Below, piece after piece: positions 11,296 through 22,799 of a stretch of 64,000 nt of DNA (position 1 is its first letter; every line of letters starts with the position of its first letter). The notes under the pieces were generated by a model. That model worked only from the letters and a program-made list of their open reading frames with translations. It did no database searches and was not told the DNA's origin. A program made the translations under genes and the position numbers. This DNA comes from Buxus sempervirens (Eukaryota > Streptophyta > Magnoliopsida > Buxales > Buxaceae), in NCBI GenBank assembly GCA_947561395.2, contig OX387184.1, positions 19,448,205 to 19,512,204 on the forward strand, written 5' to 3'.

Positions 11296-12867
11296 TCACT
11301 TTGTCCCGCTAGAAGATGCCTGACGGTCTGGAAGAGGATTAGTCTGGACCCCTACTGGAGGAGTTGTTGCTGGGGGATCAACAGAAATTTGCTTATTGTC
11401 GATCAAATCTTGTATATCATGCCTCAAATCCCAGCAATAGTTAGTATGATGACCAGGAGCTCCCATGTGATATTCGCAGCGCACATTAGGATTGTAATTA
11501 CGACTATTAGTCGGCTGGTGGGTTGGATCCTTTTTCTGCAAATATCCCTTTTTCAACAAGGTTGGCAGCAATTCTGCAACTGAGTAAGGGAGGGGAGTGA
11601 ACACTCTAGTCATTCTTGCTTGGTGTTCCTCTCTGGTCAACCTAGGCTTTCTTGCAGCCTGTGTCTCCTGTCCAGGGCTCTGGTTATTAGGTGCTGAAAA
11701 GTGGTAAGGTCTGTTTTGTTGGACGTAGTTAACATTCTCGTCCTCTTTCTTCTTTTCCGGACCTCTCCCACTAACAGGGCCTCTTCTCTGCTCAGGAAAT
11801 CCTGTAACTCTACCAGACTTAATTCCATCTTCTATCCTATCAGCTACGACCACCAGGTCTGCAAAACTTGCAGCAAACTGCCCCAGCAGCAGTGTATAGT
11901 ATGGTTGCCCCAATGTTGAAATGAATAGTGTCACCATCTCCTTTTCCAGCATGGGAGGCTGAACCATCGCAGCCATCTCTCGCCACCTCTTAGCATATTC
12001 ACGGATGGACTCAGTACTCTTCTTGGTCATTTTTTGTAGCTCCATTCGAGTGGGCAAGACCTCAGTATTGAACTTGAAGTGCTCTAGGAAAGTACTTGCC
12101 AAGTCATCCCATGTCCTGATTCGGCTCCTGTCTAGACTGGCGAACCATTTCTGTGCTGATCCCGTCAGTGAGCGTTGGAAGAATTGGATCATGATCCTCT
12201 CATCATGCGCATACTGGCACATGTCTCCATAGTACGCTCTGAGATGTAACAGTGGATCACCACTTCCATCAAATTTTACGAGATCTGGACATTTAAACTT
12301 TGGTGGAAGCTGTAAATCAGGGAAAAACCCTAGCCTATCCAGTGAGGCTTCCTTTGGCACAGAACTTCGGTTCGCATTCCGTACATGTTCTTTTAAGGCC
12401 TGCACATCGGCTTGCATCAATTCTTGTGTCCGATACCAATCTTCTATTTCATGCCCCATTTCCTGTGGCATGGCAGGGGCTGCTGGAATTCTCAGTCGTT
12501 GCTCTGCTTGGACAGGTAGTGGTTGAGGAACTGGCTGTTCTGGTTGATGCAAGTTTATCTGTGGAATGGCAGGTGGTGGCTGCTCTGGCATCACTGGCAG
12601 TGGTTGAGGTGCCAATGGCTGTGGTGGTAGTACTGGCGGCTCCTGGGGAGGTACCGGCTGTTGTGGAGGTATCGGCAACTGCTGCTGCGGTTGTGCAAAC
12701 TGGGGAGGTACTTGCAGCCTTTCCATTCGCTGCATCATGTTTGCCATCATGGCCGTCATGTGGGCCATTTGCTGGTTAAGTCCTGAGATTACTGGATGAT
12801 CTTCCAGCTTTTCTTGCTCCTGAGGAGGTGGAGGGAGTGCTTGTTCAAGTCCTTCAGCAGGATCCAT
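11296..12867 (-). CDS. Gag of element B (open frame)
   Basis: Retrotransposon capsid-type protein that would assemble virus-like particles in the cytoplasm. From the Met at 12867 (MDPAEGLEQ, chosen because element A gag also starts MNP) it has 523 residues; the frame is open from 12942 (548 residues). Order: short acidic start, a Met-rich helix (MAHMTAMMANMMQRMERL), about 80 residues of Pro/Gln-rich linker, then the Gag core (KFKCPDLVKFDGSGDP, FQRSLTGSAQKWFASLD, REYAKRWREMAA, VADRIEDGIKSG). A zinc-knuckle-like C-x2-H-x5-H-x4-C (CEYHMGAPGHHTNYC) lies near the end, followed by DLRHDIQDLID. No pol frame follows. The core matches Gags of A and C but with lower identity than A and C show to each other. 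Confidence 0.88.
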   Translation of the reverse strand: MDPAEGLEQALPPPPQEQEKLEDHPVISGLNQQMAHMTAMMANMMQRMERLQVPPQFAQPQQQLPIPPQQPVPPQEPPVLPPQPLAPQPLPVMPEQPPPAIPQINLHQPEQPVPQPLPVQAEQRLRIPAAPAMPQEMGHEIEDWYRTQELMQADVQALKEHVRNANRSSVPKEASLDRLGFFPDLQLPPKFKCPDLVKFDGSGDPLLHLRAYYGDMCQYAHDERIMIQFFQRSLTGSAQKWFASLDRSRIRTWDDLASTFLEHFKFNTEVLPTRMELQKMTKKSTESIREYAKRWREMAAMVQPPMLEKEMVTLFISTLGQPYYTLLLGQFAASFADLVVVADRIEDGIKSGRVTGFPEQRRGPVSGRGPEKKKEDENVNYVQQNRPYHFSAPNNQSPGQETQAARKPRLTREEHQARMTRVFTPLPYSVAELLPTLLKKGYLQKKDPTHQPTNSRNYNPNVRCEYHMGAPGHHTNYCWDLRHDIQDLIDNKQISVDPPATTPPVGVQTNPLPDRQASSSGTK

Positions 12868-13084
12868 TTGGAGTCTTCTTCTTGAACGTAGGAGGTACGG
12901 GCTGCGATACGCAATCTTGGTACCTATTGAACAAAAAGACAAAAATTAGTATAAAGAATTCATATTTCATCAAAATATAATGCATGTTGATGCATGCCAA
13001 TGACTTTTTGATTTGATTGATTTCTACTTAATTGATTTTTTCTTTGCTTTGAAACTTTTATTCAACAACCAAGGAGGATGATTT

Positions 13085-13600
13085 GATCTCTTTTTAGCCG
13101 CCATTTGGAGACAAGGGGAGAGTCCCTGAGAATAATCTTCTTTTCACCGCCACTTCGGAGGTAAGGAAAGAAGATTTCTGAAAATGATTTCCTTCAACCG
13201 CCACTTCGGAGGTTGACCGCCACTTCGGAGGTAAGGAAAAGGACAGCCGCTTCGGAGGTTAGCCTCCACTTCGGAGGAAAGATCCCCTTTAACCGCCACT
13301 TCGGAGGTAAAGGGAGAGAAGATCCTTGGAAATTATTTCCTTCAACCGCCACTTCGGAGGTTGACCGCCACTTCGGAGGTAAGGAAATAATCCTTGGAAA
13401 AGGTTTCCTTCAACCGCCACTTCGGAGGTTGACCGCCACTTCGGAGGTAAGGAAGAGTCTCTGGGAATGATTTCCTTCAACCGCCACTTCGGAGGTTGAC
13501 CGCCACTTCGGAGGTAAGGAAAGAAGATTTCTGAAAAGGATTTCCCTCAACCGCCACTTCGGAGGTTGACCGCCACTTCGGAGGTAAGGAAATAATCTCT
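13085..13600 (-). repeat. Tandem repeat in element B leader (ACCGCCACTTCGGAGGT units)
   Basis: About 14 copies of a 17-bp core, mostly in back-to-back pairs spaced 16-17 bp, with pairs every 65-75 bp joined by GAAA-rich linkers. The core is nearly self-complementary (ACCGCC against GGAGGT), so each unit can fold into a small hairpin. It lies 150-660 bp upstream of gag in element orientation. Confidence 0.85.
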
Positions 13601-15376
13601 GGGTTTGGAAATCACAGGAGCCGATTTTGATTTTGGAAATGTGGAGCGTTGATTTCCAAAGGATCAGTTTGGAGAATTCTGAGGGATTTTTGGGATGGCA
13701 GGAACACAAAGTATTGATTTTCATCAGGATCTGGGAAACTACAAGAGTTAACTTCCCAATTAGCTGACTCTTTTTTTTTTGGTCCGATGGCCATCGGCAA
13801 AAATTAGACTTTTTCCTTGACTCTTTTTTTTTCACTTCCTTATTTTGGGCTGTTTCACAGCCAATTGAAACTTGGTTTAATCACAGGGGATTGAAACCAT
13901 TTTTCGCCCTAAGGCAAATTTAATGTACACTTAGAGGCAATTCAAATTTTTGATTTTTTTTTTTTTTTTTTTTTTTTGAAATGAGTTAATCAGGCATGCT
14001 TATGCAGATGATCTTGAAGTGTGTGCACTTGATGCATGAAGATGCGTACACAAAATTAGAAGCAACATTACCATTCTGCATAATTAAAAGTGTGTGCATA
14101 GTCCTAAAAAGGTTGGTGCCCCTCGAGGCACGACTTCTAGACATGAAAGCACATCTGAGTCCAGATCAGCCTTCTTTTGTCTGTCTTTGCTTTCAGGTGT
14201 CAGACCAAAAGATTTAACAATTTGCCAACAAGGGCGAAAATTACATGATAATCAAAATCTGCAAAATTTCATCTTAAGGGCTTTTGGGAACCCAGAAGAA
14301 GGGTACAAATTTACTTCAAGGCAGGTAGGCTGAATTCCTAGATCTAAGGTTTTGCCCCTGCTCTGATCTGGCCTGTTTCTGCCGGATTTTCTGATCTTGT
14401 CGGCTTTCATCTGCTCAAAAGGTCGACTTGGACTCAGAGTGCTCCCAATGGACTCGATAGGTCAAGGCCCATGGTTCACAGGACTCAATGCATGGATCTG
14501 GGGTGGCTCCCCTGATCAAAATTTGGTTGGATTCCTAAATTAGGGCTGAGGCAGCCCAAGATCTAGGGTTCACTCAATTCAATGCAAAAGAGCGGGGGAC
14601 TGCCCCTGATGGACTCTTGGATTTTAAATTTTTCCAATATTCACATCCACATCCATATCCATGCTACATTCACAAAGCTGTGGTTTATCAGAAACAATAG
14701 GTGGGGAAAGGGTACCCAGCCCGAGACATTCGTCTACAAGGGTCTGAGCCAAGTACTAGACCCTCGCGTACCACAGCATGAAGCCAGTGGCGCTAAGGAA
14801 TCCAGAAACCTGGGGAGATGGGTTTACCCTGCTTTCCCCGGCAAGCCACGGGAGCGTAGAGCTAATACCATCCCAAAAGTAAGTTCATCGTTTGAGAAGG
14901 GTGGCTGCTAGAGAGATCTAGGTTTTGGTGGAGAAGAGCAGCAGTTCATCAAATCATTCAAAGTGGATCATTCATGCAGACCCCCTCGTGCATGTCACCC
15001 CATGCAGTTAAAAGATCATTCACGGTGTGGTGAAGTGCTTGTGTGTGCAGTGGGGCAAGGTGCCGTGTCTATTTGGGTGATTCTCGGATAATGAGTTGAT
15101 AAAGGGTTCCTTAATGTCACTTTTATAGTGAGAGTGCAGAACAACATGCAATACGATGTCTGGGTGGATCCCCAGGTAAGTGGAGGGTCACAGGGGACCG
15201 CTTAAATTCCACTTTCCTTAGGCAATTATCTCGTCCTTGTGACAGGATCCCCCAATATCACGTAATTGCAAGAGTTCCATACCTCACTAAGGTTGGACAA
15301 AAAGTACTTCCTAAATCTGCTCATATCCCCCTATGTTGACTCATTTCCTGACCAAGGTCCAAATTGGGCTGAGGAA
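13601..15376 (-). mobile_element. Element B leader, upstream part
   Basis: 1.8 kb of untranslated leader between the primer site and the tandem repeat. It has a T-run at about 13.95-13.98 kb. Scattered short open frames have no recognisable product. Nothing else was found. Confidence 0.6.
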
Positions 15377-15394
15377 TCCCCAGTGGAGTCGCCA
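15377..15394 (-). other. Primer binding site of element B
   Basis: On the minus strand TGGCGACTCCACTGGGGA, 3 nt after the end of the 5' LTR. It starts with TGG as required to pair with a tRNA CCA end. Ogre-type elements are known to use a tRNA-Arg primer with a related sequence; the tRNA was not confirmed here. Confidence 0.75.
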
Positions 15395-15397
15395 AGC

Positions 15398-17823
15398 TGT
15401 GCGCACCCCCCTTTTCGGTTCCGGGTTTCGCACGATGAGGTGCATGTGGAAGTGATGCTCGCCTCGGGACTGATTTGGAGTTTGGAGTCGCCACTGCCTG
15501 AGAGGTGCAGGCAGACACAAAGGGGGCACCTATTCGGGCCTAATTATTCTGGTCTGCGGCTTTTTAGAGTTCTGAGCAAGTTCTCGGTTACGTCTAGGGA
15601 AGCCCGAAGACACCCTAGCCCGCCCCGTCGATTGACAGGTCCCGTGGGTCTCCTTGGTCTGAGTCAACTTAGTTTTCACCCAATTCCTAAGCCAGCATAC
15701 ACACTTATTTGGTCTGGTGGGACCCTCTGAAGGTGTGGGTCCCTTTTATTTTAATTTTATCTTTTTTATTTGTCTAAGTGAGGTGGGTCGGACCCGGGTC
15801 CCGTTGGAAGACCCGTGGGCTGCCATGGTTGGGCCTTGGGCCCAGTTGGGTTATTGGGTAACCCATTTGGATATTTTATTATTTTATTTATTTACACTTT
15901 AGGTTTGGGCTTAGTGGGCTTGGAATGGGCCCATTAGCCAAAGTCAAGTGGCCTTGGGCCCGTTTATTGAAAACGGGCCCGGTTTGGGCCGGTCAAAAGT
16001 GGGCCCCACAAGTGGGCCAAAAGTATCTTAATGGGCCTATCTAGGCCCAAAGTCCAAAAATGGGCTTAAGATAGCCCAAGTGGTTTAAGGGAATGGTTCA
16101 AGCCGGTTTAGACCGGATTAGGTCCAACCGAACCAAGAAATTACACTTTTTACATCATTTTTACAAGTGCCCGTATTTTCTCTACGGTCCAGCCCGACCG
16201 TGGATTGACTACGGTCTCTTCTGCCCGTGAAGCAAACACGGTCCAGGCTGGACCGGCCTGAGTTTACGGGCGCAACTCAGTTTGCCCGTTTGCTGCCGAT
16301 TCTTCCTGGGATCACTCCGGCTGTCTTCTTGGGATCTTCAATGACTTCTGTGGTGATTCCAGGGCCTTTAGGATTCTTCATTTCTTTCTTTTGGCTTGAA
16401 AAGGACATTCTTCTTCTTTGATTTTTCTTGAAGAAACCGGCTCATTTCTTGTTTGTTTACCTCCAGATTTAAAAATAGGACATATGGTATTTACAGGGAA
16501 TTGAACATCCTTAAAGAAGTCATATCCCAATCATGGAATAAGAAAGATCATTAGTTGATTCTTAGTGTCCAAAGGACACTTTCTTTTCTTTCTTTTTTTT
16601 CTTTTTATGATCAACTCCTTTTAGCTTGCCATGACTTAAGAGGGAACAACAAAAGGGTTAGTAGAAACTGTAGAATGTACAATAATTTGAAAAGAAATTA
16701 AAACTTATCACATTGTATTTAAATGGGTGAGAAAAAATACTTACAATGCTGTTTATGACTAGTTCTAATGGTTCCTTTGGATTCGAACAAATTCGGCAGC
16801 GCTTCCGCGTCCTCCGGAATTCTCTAGATTGATTTTGGCAGATGTTTGGTGGGTTCCCTATGCTAAAAGGGTGAAAAGGCAAGATTTAAACAAGTTTTTG
16901 GGCAGCACAGGGGCATTTTGGTCATTGGGATGGATGTTGGCAGAGGTTGGACGGGGTTTGGCCGTGGAAAGCTTCAAGAGGGAGAGGGGGTAGGCCAGGG
17001 GAGAAGGCTTACTCAAATGAGGGGGGTGGCTTCTCTATTTATAGGCAAAATTTTCGTGCCCGTAATTGAACTACGGGCATGCCTTACCCGTACTTTAAGT
17101 ACGGGCGTGCCTTGCCCGTAATTCAATTACGGGCGAAAAACGAATATTTGCAATTATCGCAGATTCTTCCGTACGGGACGCGTGTCCCGCCACGCGTCCC
17201 CTTCTAGAAGCTTGCCCGTAGTTGAAGTACGGGCATGTCTCGCCCGTATTTCAAATACGGTCCCGCACGTTTTTAAAATGTTTGGATTTCAAACCTTTAT
17301 TCAATTTGGTTTATTTAAAGATTTTTATCCGATTTTTTGATTATTTTATTATAAAACGAGATTCTCTTATTAAAATAATATTAAACGATCATTTTTATTT
17401 ATTTAATTCATCTATTCTGCTTTTTGCTGCTGTTTTGCCACATGGGCAGCTTTTCTTTGAAACTTCAACTGCCCATAACTTTTCCGTCCGATGTCCGATT
17501 TCAGCAAATTTGGTGTCGTTGGAATCAGCTCGGAATGCTCTATCCAATGGGATCAAATTGGGCAGTTGAATTGGGGCCGAGCAAAAAGTCAATTTTCGCT
17601 TCCCCAAAAGTTTGACCGGCTCACAACTTCCTCATCCGGACCCCGATTCTGGCAAACTCAGTTGCGTTAGAACCGTGTCAAAATGCTCTTTTTAATGAGA
17701 GGAAGTTTGATGGCCAATTCTCTTTGGACCAAAAAAGTCAAATTTTGGCCCCCCAGGGTTTGACTTTTTAATTGAAATTTTCATTTTCTTCATTTTCTGG
17801 GGTGCAAAAATCAGGTGTCTGCA
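15398..17823 (-). repeat. Element B 5' LTR
   Basis: 2426 bp, starting TGCAGACACC at 17823 (minus strand) and ending GTGCGCACA at 15398. It differs from the other LTR at about two positions noticed by eye, one near each end. It is the promoter-bearing LTR, with the TATA box at 17036-17043 and palindromes at 17058-17263. Confidence 0.92.
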
Positions 17824-18229
17824 CCCTCCTAAACATGTATTTTAGCAAAAAGGTCAAAGTCCACTTTGGGACAGTTTAGAAGCCCTGCACTGGGTGAACC
17901 GTATGTTTGGATGAGCAATCAAAGTGATCAAACCATGTAAAAACTGAGAAAACATAAAAAAGTTCCGTAAAACCGTATTTAATACACGGTCTGGGCGCGC
18001 TCGTATTAGTTATACGGGCGGAGCTCGCCCGTGAATTTCATACGGTCACGGCTCGCTCGTAATTTGAATACGGGCAGGGCTGGACCGTACTGTGTATACG
18101 GTTTTCTCGGAAAATTCAATTTTAATCAGTTTTTTCTACTAAATCTTATTCCTTTAACCTTTAAATAATGATAAAGGGAAATAGGTTTGAATAAAATGCT
18201 TCAAAAAAATAATAATAATAAATAAATAA
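17824..18229 (+). mobile_element. Element A leader, right part, with palindrome array
   Basis: Continuation of element A after the B insertion, starting with the second CCCTC. At about 17,971-18,103 lie five units of the same palindrome type as in the LTRs (for example GCTCGTA-N7-TACGGGC), again with a 28-bp period but with more varied half-sites. No coding signal. Confidence 0.65.
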
Positions 18230-18960
18230 TGTGAAGAGAAAATCCTTTGGGCCTATGAAAGCCTTTGAATTTCAGATTTTTTCTCAAAAACTCTTTGGGA
18301 CTCTGAAAGCCTTTGAATTTCAGACTTTTTCTCAAAAACTCCTGGGGCCTCTGAAAGCCTTTGAATTTCAGACTTTCTCTCAAAAAATCCCCGGGCCTCT
18401 GAAAGCCTTTGAATTTCAGACTTTTTCTCAAAAATGTCCTTGGGCCTCTGAAAGCCTTTGAATTTCAGACCTTTATCTTTTGGGCCTCTGAAAGCCTTTG
18501 AATTTCAGACCTTTTTCTTTTGGGCCTCTGAAAGCCTTTGAATTTCAGATCTTTTTCTTTTGGGCCTCTGAAAGCCTTTGAATTTCAGATCCTTTGGGCC
18601 TCTGAAAGCCTTTGAATTTCAGACCTTTTTCTTTTGGGCCTCTGAAAGCCTTTAAATTTTAGATCTTTTGGGCCTCTGAAAGCCTTTGAATTTCAGACTT
18701 TTTTTTCAAAAACTCTTTGAGCCTCTGAAAGCCTTTGAATTTCAGACTTTTATCAAAAATCCTCGGGCCTCTGAAAGCCTTTGAATTTCAGACCTTTTTC
18801 AAAAGTATCCCTGGGCCTCTGAAAGCCTTAGAATTTCAGACATTTTCCAAAAATATCCCAGGGCCTCTGAAAGCCTTTGAATTTCAGACCTTTTTCAAAA
18901 CCCCCCGGGCCTCTGAAAGCCTTTGAATTTTAGATCATTTTCTCTTTATTGTGGGACCTG
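18230..18960 (+). repeat. Tandem repeat in element A leader, 16 copies
   Basis: Sixteen copies of GGGCCTCTGAAAGCCTTTGA followed by ATTTCAGAC and a variable T/C/A tail, with unit lengths from about 34 to 50 bp. The invariant part contains CTGAAA-N9-TTTCAG, an inverted repeat able to form a small hairpin in each copy. The array sits just upstream of gag, the same place as the unrelated array in element B. Confidence 0.9.
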
Positions 18961-19107
18961 TTGGAAGCCCTAGAATATTCCAACAATTCTAAAAATAAAA
19001 AAAAAAGAAAAAAAAAGAAAAAGAAAATAAGCAAATAAAGAAACAAAATCCAAACTCATGTTCACCCAGCTTGCACATAGGCATTCCTAGGCATGTGAAG
19101 AGATTAA

Positions 19108-22100
19108 TTGGGCACTGATTTTTTTATTTTTATTTTTTTGCCAAGTACTAATACACTTGCCATCATAGCTCCTGTAACCAAATCAAGAGCTCGCGCCATG
19201 AATCCCATTGAAGACGAAGCTGATGCTCCTCATCCAGATGTTGTCCTGCTCCAAGAACAAGTAGCAGGACTAGCCCGAATGCTAGAGAACATATTGTCCA
19301 TACAAGCCCAACAAGTGCAGGCCCAACAAATGCAGGCCCAGAACCAAGCATCCACTTCCAACCCTGTACCTCCACCTCAAATCAATATTCCACCTCCAGT
19401 GCAACCAATTCCTGAACTCGTCTATGAACCCACCCCTGAACCAATACTGATCAGGGATGAGACAATTGAGTCAAACAAGGCTAAGGAAAAGGAAAGGATA
19501 AGGGAAGAGGTTGAAAAAAAGTTCCTGCACAAACTGGAAATGATCCAAGATGAACTTAGAGAAGTAAAAAGGGTGAGCAACTTCGGGGGCACCAACTTTG
19601 AGGACTTATGCCTGTACCCTAATGTTAACCTGCCGGCTAAGTTCAAGTGCCCAGACCTAGACAAATATGATGGCACTGGCTGCCCCATGAGCCATCTAAA
19701 GTTGTACTGCGGTGCCCTATGCCAGTTTGGGCGGGATGAGGGTGTTCTGATCCAACTCTTCCAAAGGAGCTTAACTGGAACCGCCTTGAGGTGGTTCATT
19801 ACTCTAGACCATGGAAAGATGAGAAAATGGAAGGACCTAGCAGATGCCTTCCTAGCTCAATACCGGTTCAATTCAGAGATCGTACCAGACTGGTACGATG
19901 TAATGAGAATGAGCAAGGGAAGGGACGAATCTGTGAGACAGTATGCCAAGAGATGGAGGGAGACTGCCTCTCAGGTCAGGCCACCTATGCTAGAGCAGGA
20001 GATGATTTCCACTTTCATCAGCACATTGGGTCAACCATTCTACAGCCATTTGGTGGGTCAGACCACCACTAATTTCGCTGCCTTAGTCCAAGTGGCTGAC
20101 CGAATTGAAGACGGGATAAGATCAGGTAAGATAGTTGACCACTCTGCTATGGTCAGTCAGCAAGACCCTAATCTGAAGAAAGGAAGCGGGATTAAGAAGA
20201 ATGGAAACAAGAAAGAAGGGGAGGTAAACATGGTGCAGCCACCATCAGGCCCTAATAAGCCCATACAAATCAACATACCTGCTCATTTTCCTACTCCATC
20301 TCCATTTACCCAAGCCCTATGAGGGTTAATGTTCCAGCAGCACCTTCAGACCAAAAAAGGGTTTTTACTAAGGAGGAAAATGATGCTTATTTTGTAGCAA
20401 GGAGAAATAGGGTTTTCACCCCTATTCCAATGACTCCTTCTCAGTTGCTGCCCACCTTATTGCAAGCAGGGTATATCACCTTAAGAGAACCCAATCCGAA
20501 TGCACCCAAGGGGAGAAATTTTGACCCCTCCACTACTTGTGATTACCACATGGGTGTACCTGGGCACCCTATGGACAAGTGCTGGCCTTTGAAACATGCC
20601 ATTCAGGATTTACTGGACCAGAATACCCTGTCTTTCAATACAGGGTCTCCCAATCCTCCTAGAACAGATATTGGACAGAACCCTCTACCCCAGCATCATG
20701 GGGCAGGCCCATCTAATGTTATAGGTGTCGTCTCTTCTAATAAAACAACCTTTGACCCATCCCAGTTAATTGCTCCAATAGGGACAACGGTCAAAGTTTA
20801 TTTTAACAGAATAGTTAAGGAAAAAGAAATAAATGCAATTTCAAAGGGGAATGATAGTGCTGCAAAGAACATTAGCTCATCTCTGGACCGGGTCTCGTCC
20901 CTCATGGCCCAAATGAACATTGCAAAACCACCATTGGTCATCAATTGCAGTCCATCCACCTTTACTCCACCCATTCAGTCAAAACCACCATTGGTCATAA
21001 ACTGTGACCCTCTTAGTGCATCCGTCACTTCTGTGACCCCTCAACCAAAACAACTTCCACCATTGGTCGTTGATATCCCTCTCACTCAAATTTCATCATC
21101 CAAGTCTAAACTTCCTCCCTTGGTGATAAATGTCCCCAAACCTTCCTACTCTGAATCGGCTGTACCATGGAACTACAGGGAAGCTTTTACCACTACATGC
21201 CCTGCAGCTGAAAGCAAGGAAGAAGTGAACCTCATGATGAAGTCAGGAAAATGTGTAGGGGTGGAAGAAAAACAAAAGGAAACAGAGAAGGAAAAGGAAG
21301 AAGAAAAAAATAAAGGAAAGGCCAAGATAGGGGATGATGCCCCTCAGGTAACTAACAGTGAGGCAGCTGACCTCATTAAAATAATAAAAAAGAGTGAGTT
21401 CAATGTTGTCGAGTAGTTGAACAAAGTCCCTGCCCAGATCTCAATACTAGGCCTATTGTTAAATTCTGAAAAACATAGGGACTCCTTGTTAAGGATACTC
21501 CAGGGGGCCCATGTGCCTAAAAACATTGAACCAGACCAACTAGGCCGGATGGTTGGGCAAATCTTATCCCACAATGTCATAACTTTTTCAGAGACTGAGA
21601 TCAGCCCAGCAGGGTACCATCATGTTGACCCATTGCACATAGCTGTACTCAGTAAGGGTTGCATGATAGTCCGGGTCTTGATTGATAATGGGTCGGCTCT
21701 CAATGTCTGCCCATTAATAACCTTTGTTAAGCTCGGTCTGGAGCAAAACAAAATCAAACAGAATGGAAGAATCATAAGAGTATTTGACAGCTCTAAAACA
21801 CACTCCCTAGGGGAGGTTGAATTGCCGGTCACAATTGGACCGTATATTTTCAACATCACATTTGAAGTAATGGATATACCTGCAGCCTTCAACCTACTCC
21901 TAGGAAGGCCGTGGATTCATACGGCTAGGGCTATACCATCTACCCTCCACCAAAGAGTCAAATATATCAGAGGGCAAAAGGTGATTACTGTCCTAGCCGA
22001 AAATTTGGTTCCTCCCATGTGGTCCCCTGATGTACCCTATATAAACATGGAAATCACTGCTGACAATATGGCCTTTCACTCTTTCCAATTTGAAACTGTT

Positions 22101-22799
22101 AATTTCATACCTGGGGGGTATCAGGAAAAAGAAGGAAAATTGACCTGTGCTGAGAAAATGGTCAAGAATGTGCTAGAAAAATATAACTTTCACCCTGGAA
22201 AAGGTCTGGGGGTTAACCTGCAAGGAAGGATAGAACCGATAAAGGTTAAGAAGATGGTCCACAGAGCAGGATTGGGGTCCAAGCTAAGGAAGTGGAGAAG
22301 TCATAAGGAAATGGAAAACATGAAATTCCCTCACATCAGGGAAACTTTTCCTAAGCTTTCTCACATGATTCAGCTGTCTCCTCCTGAGGATCAGTCCAAA
22401 CCCCCATACTATAACACCAATCCATTCCAGAAACCCAAATCCTCAACCGTGCAACCATATGTTCCACCCCCACCTCCACAAGCATTGGGTGGGCCTGGGC
22501 CACATACAGAACAGAAGCATGACTTTTCTGAGGACGTTGGAGCCTTTTTTGCCATGATTGAAGGCAACCAAGAAGGAGCAAAGGAGCTACCTTTTATTGA
22601 TTGGGCTGCAGTAGAAGTTCCATCTGGAACTGGCCCTACGGAAGAAGCAGGCGATGCAACTCACCCAGTATTGGTGATTTTGGATGCGGACCCTGAGCTT
22701 GAGGAGCAGGCTTGTATCCCTGCCCCAGATTCTTTTATTCTGAACAATTGGGAGCCTATGAGGATCTCAGCATGTTGTATTCATGAAATGCTAATCTAG
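19108..22799 (+). mobile_element. Element A coding block: gag and protease with G-patch (fossil)
   Basis: Plus-strand gag-pro region of a Tat/Ogre-like Ty3/gypsy element; Gag probably starts at the MNPIEDEAD Met at 19198. Parts in order: Gag core at about 19.62-20.15 kb (FQRSLTGTALRWFITLDHGK, RQYAKRWRE, VADRIEDGIRSG); zinc-knuckle-like CDYHMGVPGHPMDKC near 20.54 kb; a Pro-rich linker with PPLVIN repeats; aspartic protease near 21.6-21.95 kb (IDNGSALNVCP, LLGRPWIH); and a G-patch-like segment near 22.15-22.28 kb (GKGLG, GLGSKL). No reverse transcriptase or integrase follows. The block is broken in at least one place and the element lacks its 3' half. Ogre relatives are known to remove an intron between protease and reverse transcriptase. 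Confidence 0.82.

Larger units (their letters stand above)
6243..17823 (-). mobile_element. Element B: young gag-only LTR retrotransposon (TR-GAG-like)
   Basis: An 11,581-bp minus-strand element. It has two LTRs of exactly 2426 bp with about two differences seen by eye, a primer site next to the right (5') LTR, a pyrimidine run on the plus strand (purine tract of the element) next to the left LTR, and a perfect 5-bp target duplication CCCTC (6238-6242 and 17824-17828). The 6.7-kb interior carries an open gag of 523-548 codons. No protease, reverse transcriptase, RNase H or integrase was recognised. It looks whole for its type: non-autonomous, moved by proteins supplied in trans. LTR identity near 99.9 % implies a very recent insertion, probably tens of thousands of years at usual plant rates. 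Confidence 0.9.

Noticed and set aside
12300-12779. 159-codon plus-strand frame rich in Ala and Val
   Set aside because: It lies antisense to the Pro/Gln-rich part of element B gag, and its composition follows from that.
13140-13600. CRISPR-like array of regularly spaced palindromic repeats
   Set aside because: A plant retrotransposon leader; units are tandem pairs with similar linkers and not unique spacers. The same holds for 18.2-18.9 and 48.7-51.5 kb.
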